Origin: JAICLL01 sp035252155
Lineage (GTDB): Bacteria > Planctomycetota > Planctomycetia > Pirellulales > JAICIG01
DNA length: 9,502 nucleotides
NCBI GenBank assembly: GCA_035252155.1
Contig: DATFDL010000269.1
Span: 1-9,502, forward strand
Reading direction: 5' to 3'
Position numbers and translations under genes: made by a program. Below, in pieces: positions 4,659-9,502 of the stretch (within the stretch, counting starts at the first letter, position 1; the number at the start of each line of letters is the position of its first letter). The notes under the pieces are model-generated. The model was not told the origin of the DNA and searched no databases. It saw only the letters and a program-made list of their open reading frames with translations.

Positions 4659-7124
4659 TCAGGCAGCCTGCGCCCGCCAGGAGAGATCGGTGTGTGCCGC
4701 CCGCCGCGTTTGTTCGATGGCTTCGGCATAGAGCGCGGCGACGCGCGTCCAACTATGATGTGTCGCGACAAGTTCCAGGGCGGCCTCGGCCATGCGGCGC
4801 CGCAGGTCGGGCCGGTCGGCCAATTGGCGGATCGCCGCTTCCAGCGAACGATCGCCCAGCCCGAGTGGTTGGATTTTTCGCACCACCGCGTCCGGGTAGC
4901 TGCAAAACGTATCGACGTCGGTCACGATGGTCGCCACGCTCGAACCGAGCAGTGTCAGCAACGCGCCCGAGGTCTCGCCGTGCGTGGGTGGTCGGCGCAG
5001 GTTGATGCCGATGTCGGTAATCGCCATCAGCTCCAGAAAAGTATCCATCGAGGTGTGGCCAAAGAAGCGCACGCGGTCGGCCAGCCCGAGCTCGGCGGCC
5101 GTGGCTTGCGGAGCGCCCTCGGCCAGATCGCGGCCGGCGAAGAGCAAGTGGGCGTGCGGATGATCAGCCGCCAATGCCGCGAACGCTTCGATCGTCTCGG
5201 CGTTGTATTTGGAGGAGTGCAAGATGCCGAAGCACCCCAGCACCAGATCGTCAGCGCCAATGGCGAGGCGTTGTCGAATCTCGCGTTTTCGCTCGGCCGG
5301 CGTGTGGTAAACCGTCGCCCCGTGCGGAATGACGCAGACTCGGTCCGCCCGGTCAGGATGCGAGGCGCGGATGCGGTCGGCGCCCCAACGGTCGTGCACC
5401 ACAATCCGCGCGGCGCGCTCGATAATGCGTCGATTGAATGGGATCGCGCGGCGGTTGCAAGCCTCGACGATTCCTCCCGGCTCGTCGGCCCAGCGGGCCG
5501 GTGACGAGCGGTACTCGTCAGCCAGCGTTGGTGAGTGATATTCAATCTCTCGCTGCAAAAAATCGGCGGCCGCGCCGGGTTGCAAGGAGAGCCAGTTGTG
5601 AAAATCAGAAAGCACGAAATCGTGCAAGACCACCACGCCCGGGTATTTCAGCAACGTTTCGTAGATAAAGCCGTGACATTCGGAATTGCCCATCTGATAG
5701 ACGAGTCCCGCGTAATTCAGCGCCCGCAGGAATCGGGGAAAGAGGCGGTAGTCGTGACAGGCGAACTCGTGCGAGGCGTGTGCCAGGTGCGGTACATATC
5801 CGGCATCGTGGAACAAGTCGATGGTGTAATGCTCTTTCAGCGCGGCCAACAGCCGCTGCGAATAATCGGAGATTCCCGAGCGCTTAGGCAGCAGCGGCGA
5901 AAAAAAGGCGATCCTCCGCTTGCCTCGTGGCAGGGCGGCAATTTGCTCGTTCCGCGGCGGCTCGGCGATCCTGCGCAACGCGGCCAAGGTGCGATCGGCG
6001 GTGACATCCCACGAGAACTTTCTGGCTTGGATCAAGGCCCGCTCGCCGAGCGTTCGTGCCAACGCGCGGTCGCCGAGCAGTTGCACGATGCGGTCGGCCA
6101 TCTCGGCCGGGTTGTCAACGTCGGCCAGCAGGCCGGCGTCGCCAACGACTTCGGGCTGGGCCGAGTTATTGCCGGCCAACACCGCCGCGCCGCAGTGCAT
6201 CGCCTCGAGCAGTGGAAGGCCAAAACCCTCGTACTGCGAGGGAAACACAAACACCGCGCAGTGCTGATAAAGTGTGCGAACGGTCTCATCGGCCAGATAA
6301 TTGGTAAAGAGCACGCGACGATCGCCGCCTCGCCGGCGCGCCTCACCGGTCCAATGGACCGCTTCCCCCTCGTTCATCCGACAGGTGACGACCAATTGGT
6401 GCGATTGACGGATCCGTTCGGGCAAGCGGTCGTACGACGTCAGCAGGCCGCGCAGGTTTTTGCGTTCGTCGGTGCCGCTGAGACAAAAGAGGAAAGGCGG
6501 TGTGATGCCCAATGCCTCCAACGTCCGCCGGGCGTCTTCGGACATCGGCTCCCGCCGGTCGGGCACGAAAAACTCGCCATCGATCGCCGTGCCGATCGTC
6601 ACCACTCGCTCGGCGGCGAGACCAAACTGCCGCAGCGCATCGCGCCGGCTGGCATCCGAGATTGCCAGCAACAGATCATAGTGCCGCACGGTGCGCAGCG
6701 CCGAGTGATAGCTGTTGGCCAAGTCGTGGTCTTCGAGATACTTGTCCGGCATCAGGGCGGGAATCAAATCGTAGAGCACGGCCGCGATCGGCGGCCCTTC
6801 CGGCAGCCGAGCGGGCGGTTGGTAGCCCTGAAAACCTTCCACCGCGCAGGTGAGCAACAGCACGTCGAGATCGTCAAAGTCCTTGGTCAACTGCCGCGGC
6901 GACGACCGCAAGCTGCCGCGCGGGCAGTCGCGCCCCACGCGGCGGATGGCCGGTCGGTTGGGCCAAGGGTCGTCCAGCCCGTCCAGCCCCTCGTAGAAGT
7001 AGAGGAAATACTCGTGGTCAGGATGGCGGGTCAGCATGTGGCCGACCAGATGGCGCGTGTAGCGGCCGATGCCGCGATGTCGGCTAGGTGACTGCACGCC
7101 AAACATATCGATGCCGATCCGCAC
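4659..7124 (-). CDS. Two-domain GT4 glycosyltransferase
   Basis: An 821-residue cytoplasmic enzyme with two GT-B glycosyltransferase units, expected to add sugars from nucleotide donors to the growing polysaccharide. Domain 1 (about 1-390) starts MRIGIDMFGVQSPSRHRGIG and carries RKNL at 221-224 and the EX7E donor motif E299-G-F-G-L-P-L-L-E307. It is a close paralogue of the gene just upstream. Domain 2 (about 402-810) starts KRRIAFFSPLLPKRSGISDY and has RRPPTHGE717TSGALL, the variant active-site motif of another GT4 branch; the second glutamate of EX7E is replaced by L725. The GTG start at 7124 has GGAG (7132-7135) 7 nt upstream, within the end of the upstream gene whose stop is only 4 nt away, so the two are coupled. 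Donor sugars and linkages are unknown. Confidence 0.94.
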   Translation of the reverse strand: MRIGIDMFGVQSPSRHRGIGRYTRHLVGHMLTRHPDHEYFLYFYEGLDGLDDPWPNRPAIRRVGRDCPRGSLRSSPRQLTKDFDDLDVLLLTCAVEGFQGYQPPARLPEGPPIAAVLYDLIPALMPDKYLEDHDLANSYHSALRTVRHYDLLLAISDASRRDALRQFGLAAERVVTIGTAIDGEFFVPDRREPMSEDARRTLEALGITPPFLFCLSGTDERKNLRGLLTSYDRLPERIRQSHQLVVTCRMNEGEAVHWTGEARRRGGDRRVLFTNYLADETVRTLYQHCAVFVFPSQYEGFGLPLLEAMHCGAAVLAGNNSAQPEVVGDAGLLADVDNPAEMADRIVQLLGDRALARTLGERALIQARKFSWDVTADRTLAALRRIAEPPRNEQIAALPRGKRRIAFFSPLLPKRSGISDYSQRLLAALKEHYTIDLFHDAGYVPHLAHASHEFACHDYRLFPRFLRALNYAGLVYQMGNSECHGFIYETLLKYPGVVVLHDFVLSDFHNWLSLQPGAAADFLQREIEYHSPTLADEYRSSPARWADEPGGIVEACNRRAIPFNRRIIERAARIVVHDRWGADRIRASHPDRADRVCVIPHGATVYHTPAERKREIRQRLAIGADDLVLGCFGILHSSKYNAETIEAFAALAADHPHAHLLFAGRDLAEGAPQATAAELGLADRVRFFGHTSMDTFLELMAITDIGINLRRPPTHGETSGALLTLLGSSVATIVTDVDTFCSYPDAVVRKIQPLGLGDRSLEAAIRQLADRPDLRRRMAEAALELVATHHSWTRVAALYAEAIEQTRRAAHTDLSWRAQAA

Positions 7125-7128
7125 GCGT

Positions 7129-8598
7129 CTACTCCGTAGAAATGCCGGCCAGGACCATCGCGCGACCGGCAGATTCGTTCAAGGTATCTACTTGCACATC
7201 AGTTTGCGGGGCGGGGCGACCGCGTCGCCTCTCGCTCCGCGAAAGAACGTTCTTTCGCGGAGCGAAAATCGACAAATGCTTTACACGCTCGGCGGCTGCC
7301 AGCCGCGCCCTGGCGGCGAAGACGCGCGGCCATGTTGCAGCCCGCGGAGCCGTGCAGGCGGCCTCGAGCGCCGCCTGCAAACGGTCGGCCGTCGCCTGCC
7401 AAGAGAATTGCTCGGCCTGACGCACTGCGGCGTCGCGCAGGCGGGCGGCCAAGGCGGTATCGCTGAGCGAACGAGCGATTTGTGAGGCAAGGGCGGCGGC
7501 ATCATCGACGTCAGCCAGCAAGCCCGCCTCGCCCACGACTTCGATCTGCGATGAATTGTGGCCGGCCACCACGACTGCCCCGCATTGCATGGCTTCCAGC
7601 AATGGCAGTCCAAAACCTTCGTGACGTGATGGAAATAGAAAGGCAGCCGCGCGGCGATAGAGCGCACGCAACGCCGTATCGTCGATCGATGTCATCAAAA
7701 GCACACGATCGGCGATCGCCGATCGGGAAATAAGCGATCGGCACTGGTCAATCTCTTCCTCGCCGCTAGCCGCGCATGAAAGCACGATCTGATGCAGCTC
7801 ACGCAATTCCTTCGGAAGGTGCTCGAGCGCGGCTAGCAAGCCCGAGAGGTTCTTACGAAAATCGAGCGCGGTCAAGCTGTAAATGAAGGGCTCACGAATG
7901 CCTAACGACGTCAAACAGGCCGTATCGGCCTGGCGATCGGCCTCGTTCGTGACGGGCTTGAACCAATGGCGGTCGCTGCCCGCGCCGATATTCACCACGC
8001 GGTCGCCACGCACGCCCAGCCGCCGCAGCACTTCTTCGCGAGCCGACTGCGAAATGGTCAGCAGCAAGTCGTAGTGCGGCAGCGCACAAACCGCCCGGCG
8101 ATAAGCCGCCGCAATGCCGGGGTGGCGCAAATAAGATTCGGGATAAATCAGTGGAATCAGATCGTAGACGATGGCCGCCAGCTTCACTCCGCCCCGCGAG
8201 GGAAACGGCGGCAAATAGCCCTGAAAATTTTCCAGCGGGCAGGTGAGCAGCAGCACGTCGAGCCGATCGGGGTTCGACCGCGCGAGTCGTTCGATCGGCA
8301 AGTGCAAACCGCCGCCCACGCAGCTTTCCAGCTCGCAAACCTCTGTAGGGAACGCCCTCCGTGGCGTTCCGTCGAGGGGCGGCGCGACGTCGCCCGTAGA
8401 TTGCGGAACGCCACAGAGGGCGTTCCCTACAGACGGCAAAAGCGCGTGCGAACGTCGCGGAAGGCCGCCATGATAGTACAGCACGAACTCGTGCGATGTG
8501 TTTTCAAGCAACCGCGAGACCAGCCCGCGCGTATAACGACCCACGCCGCGCGTTCGCCCGGCCGATTGATCACCCAGCATGTCGATGCCGATTCTCAC
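7129..8598 (-). CDS. GT4 glycosyltransferase carrying two palindromic-repeat insertions
   Basis: A 489-residue GT-B glycosyltransferase, paralogous to domain 1 of the next gene: both begin (V/M)RIGIDM, share GRYTR, DVLLLTC, HYDLLL and HEGFG/YEGFG blocks, and keep RKNL (248-251 here) and EX7E (E327-G-F-G-L-P-L-L-E335). Two stretches are repeat-derived. Residues 56 to about 86 are encoded by R4, and 445-456 by R3b. Without the R4 segment the spacing between the GGL at 44-46 and DVLLLTC becomes 36 residues, against 39 in the paralogue. The last 70 or so residues, after the GT fold ends near 418, have no counterpart and include R3b. The GTG at 8598 is chosen by alignment with the paralogue; Shine-Dalgarno is weak, 11 nt after the permease stop. 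The frame continues to 9369 only as a shadow of the permease gene. Confidence 0.9.
   Translation of the reverse strand: MRIGIDMLGDQSAGRTRGVGRYTRGLVSRLLENTSHEFVLYYHGGLPRRSHALLPSVGNALCGVPQSTGDVAPPLDGTPRRAFPTEVCELESCVGGGLHLPIERLARSNPDRLDVLLLTCPLENFQGYLPPFPSRGGVKLAAIVYDLIPLIYPESYLRHPGIAAAYRRAVCALPHYDLLLTISQSAREEVLRRLGVRGDRVVNIGAGSDRHWFKPVTNEADRQADTACLTSLGIREPFIYSLTALDFRKNLSGLLAALEHLPKELRELHQIVLSCAASGEEEIDQCRSLISRSAIADRVLLMTSIDDTALRALYRRAAAFLFPSRHEGFGLPLLEAMQCGAVVVAGHNSSQIEVVGEAGLLADVDDAAALASQIARSLSDTALAARLRDAAVRQAEQFSWQATADRLQAALEAACTAPRAATWPRVFAARARLAAAERVKHLSIFAPRKNVLSRSERRRGRPAPQTDVQVDTLNESAGRAMVLAGISTE
7132..7135 (-). promoter_or_regulatory. Shine-Dalgarno GGAG deciding the GTG start at 7124
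   Basis: On the minus strand GGAG ends 7 nt before the GTG at 7124 and overlaps the last sense codon and the stop region of the upstream glycosyltransferase. It is the strongest Shine-Dalgarno inside the operon and supports the GTG start and translational coupling of the pair. Confidence 0.6.
7229..7268. repeat. Palindromic repeat R3b inside a coding sequence
   Basis: Positions 7232-7265 are a perfect 34-bp palindrome centred between 7248 and 7249. Each half also folds alone: CTCTCGC-TCC-GCGAAAG (7229-7245, one mismatch) and CTTTCGC-GGA-GCGAAAA (7252-7268, end pair lost). It is the second copy of R3a in the opposite orientation, recognisable by the shared AGGCGAC flank. It lies in the 3' part of the glycosyltransferase gene at 7129-8598 and is translated as residues 445-456 (FAPRKNVLSRSE). 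Confidence 0.85.
8342..8433. repeat. Palindromic cloverleaf-like element R4 inside a coding sequence
   Basis: Arms 8342-8371 and 8404-8433 are complementary over 30 bp with a single mismatch (C8360 against A8415). Folded locally it gives an outer 7-bp stem (TCTGTAG/CTACAGA), hairpin GGAACGCC/GGCGTTCC at 8349-8370, a central hairpin at 8377-8395 (GGGCG/CGCCC, extended inward with one G-T pair), and a second GGAACGCC/GGCGTTCC hairpin at 8405-8426. The one mismatch falls in the loops of the side hairpins. It is read through in frame by the glycosyltransferase gene, with its first base at codon 56. Confidence 0.9.
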
Positions 8599-8609
8599 GT
8601 TGCTTTTCG

Positions 8610-9392
8610 TCAGAGGTAAAAAATCAGCCGGCGTTGTAACCGCACCAGGGTGAACACCGCCAGCGCAAAGGCAAGGGCGGTGGTGCCCAAGGCCACCGAC
8701 CAGGCGGCCAACGAGGGATAAGCGCCGTTCAAAAGCGGTTGGCGAATCATTTCGAGCCAATACGCGGCAGGGTTCCAGTCGACCAGCCACGCCAAGCCGC
8801 GGCTTTTCATTTCGGTCGCTGGAATGAAAATTGGGGTCGCATAGAACATGATTTGCAGCCCGATTTCGAGCAGGTGCTTCATGTCGGCGAACATCACGTG
8901 GGCAAAGCCGCTCATCACGGCCAGCGACCACCCCAGCACGATCAACAGCAGAAACGTGGGGAGGATCGTGGAGATCGCGGCCAAATTGGAGAATCCCTTG
9001 AAGCACCAGGTGAGCATCACGACCACGACCAACGCCAGCGAGAAGTGAAACGCAGCGCCCAGCACCGTGCGGAGCGGATAAATGGCCAGCGGCGCGGGAT
9101 GCTGCCGAATATACGACTCGCCGTTGTAAAAGCTGTCGCAACCCTGCGTCACCACCGACGACAAATAGCCCCAGGTCGTAATGCCCGACAGCAAGAACGG
9201 ACCATATTCGGCTACGTCCTGCTTGAAGAGTTGGTGAAAGACCGTGCAGATGACGGCCGTCATGGCGATGGGATGGAGCAGCGACCAGCCGAGGCCGAGC
9301 ACCGAGCGGCGATAACGGGTGCGCAGGTCCATCTTGACCAGCGAGAGCCAGAAGTAGCGGCATTTCCAAATAGCCGCTGTGTAGGTCAACAT
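8610..9392 (-). CDS. wzm: Polysaccharide ABC-2 transporter permease, Wzm/TagG type
   Basis: A 260-residue inner-membrane protein forming, with the ATPase at 3494-4249, an exporter for lipid-linked polysaccharide. The N-terminal cytoplasmic helix and MDLRTRYRRSVLGLGWSLLHP are the hallmark of the Wzm/TagG/ABC2_membrane family. Six hydrophobic segments follow at about 33-56, 62-82, 105-132, 140-166, 172-192 and 228-250, with the family-typical ATPIFIP and WNPAAYWLEMIRQPLLNG before the last one. Length (about 260) is normal. The ATG at 9392 has AAGGA at 9401-9405 with 8 nt spacing; the frame runs up to 9485 but that extension is translated repeat R5. First gene of the operon within the window; the glycosyltransferase GTG lies 11 nt beyond its stop. 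Confidence 0.95.
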   Translation of the reverse strand: MLTYTAAIWKCRYFWLSLVKMDLRTRYRRSVLGLGWSLLHPIAMTAVICTVFHQLFKQDVAEYGPFLLSGITTWGYLSSVVTQGCDSFYNGESYIRQHPAPLAIYPLRTVLGAAFHFSLALVVVVMLTWCFKGFSNLAAISTILPTFLLLIVLGWSLAVMSGFAHVMFADMKHLLEIGLQIMFYATPIFIPATEMKSRGLAWLVDWNPAAYWLEMIRQPLLNGAYPSLAAWSVALGTTALAFALAVFTLVRLQRRLIFYL

Positions 9393-9427
9393 TTGGTAGA
9401 TCCTTCGATTGTCAACGTCCTGGATCG

Positions 9428-9502
9428 GTGGCTGGGGCAGAGGCTTGCCGATGCCCCGGCTTCCAGTGCGCCGGGGCATCGCCAAGGCTCTGCCCCAGCC
9501 AC
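9428..9502. repeat. Palindromic twin-hairpin element R5 (may continue past the window)
   Basis: Arms 9428-9460 and 9470-9502 are complementary over 33 bp with two mismatches. Each arm also folds alone: GGGGCA-GA-GGC-TT-GCC-GA-TGCCCC (9434-9457) and GGGGCA-TC-GCC-AA-GGC-TC-TGCCCC (9473-9496). It ends about 35 nt before the permease start codon, upstream of its ribosome-binding site. The right arm reaches the last base of the window, so the true end is not seen. It could be a terminator of an upstream gene or a leader structure. Confidence 0.8.

Noticed and set aside
4593..5504. A 303-codon plus-strand open frame opposite the end of the same gene
   Set aside because: Shadow of the GT4 domain 2 coding frame; no motif and no upstream signal.
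5535..7091. A 518-codon open frame on the plus strand opposite the two-domain glycosyltransferase
   Set aside because: It is antisense to a gene with clear GT4 motifs; long antisense frames are expected in GC-rich DNA, and it shows no recognisable domain.
8335..8440. GCAAA direct repeats at 8335-8339 and 8436-8440 as a target-site duplication around R4
   Set aside because: The implied insertion would be 101 bp, which would break the reading frame, and 5-bp matches are expected by chance.
8599..9369. N-terminal extension of the 7129-8598 gene into the permease region
   Set aside because: It overlaps the permease in another frame; homology to the paralogue starts exactly at the GTG at 8598.
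9407..9412. TTGACA on the minus strand as the -35 box of an operon promoter
   Set aside because: A -10 at the correct distance would fall inside the permease start codon and does not resemble TATAAT.
9393..9485. Thirty-one-residue N-terminal extension of the permease
   Set aside because: Most of it translates repeat R5; the ATG at 9392 has a well-placed AAGGA and matches family length.
1374..9502. CRISPR array
   Set aside because: The repeats belong to different families, are far apart and are not separated by regular spacers.

Overview
The window is GC-rich bacterial DNA. It looks like an accessory region of a planctomycete (Planctomycetota, Pirellula-like). That placement is inference. 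It rests on an ABC-2/Wzt polysaccharide cluster with tandem GT4 glycosyltransferases, loosely packed housekeeping genes, weak ribosome-binding sites with GTG starts, and above all a heavy load of palindromic repeats of a kind I associate with planctomycete genomes. No sequence search was possible.

Layout. (1) 12-1339: a hotdog-fold acyl-CoA thioesterase (minus) diverges from an orphan two-ACT-domain protein (plus). The ACT gene converges, with no intervening base, on an unrecognised 110-residue protein (minus). (2) 1340-2176: a 299-bp gap with palindromic repeat R1 and a possible promoter, then a small PilZ-domain protein (plus), then a 181-bp gap filled largely by cloverleaf-like repeat R2. 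(3) 2177-3379: an IscS-type cysteine desulfurase (minus). (4) 3494-9392: a five-gene, tightly spaced minus-strand operon read from high to low coordinates: ABC-2 permease (Wzm-like), a GT4 glycosyltransferase, a two-domain GT4 glycosyltransferase, a small coiled-coil protein, and a Wzt-like ATPase. Repeat R3a lies between the operon and the desulfurase, and R5 lies just upstream of the permease.

How it works together. The operon encodes the core of an ABC-transporter-dependent surface polysaccharide pathway. The glycosyltransferases would build a lipid-linked glycan on the cytoplasmic face, and permease plus ATPase would move it across the inner membrane. The ATPase is short and lacks the C-terminal glycan-binding domain of O9a-type Wzt. 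The coiled-coil protein beside it is unexplained.

Most striking signal. At least six palindromic elements (R1, R2, R3a, R3b, R4, R5) share one architecture: an inverted pair of arms in which each arm also folds on its own, though weakly in R1, sometimes with a third hairpin in the middle. In R2 and R5 the mismatches between arms fall on bases that pair with each other inside the local hairpins, so each change is compensated. In R4 the single mismatch is in a loop. R4 and R3b lie inside the glycosyltransferase gene at 7129-8598 and are read through in frame, R4 adding about 30 residues that its paralogue lacks. This resembles REPIN/REP-type or Rickettsia-palindromic-element-type mobility. No mobilising transposase is visible here.
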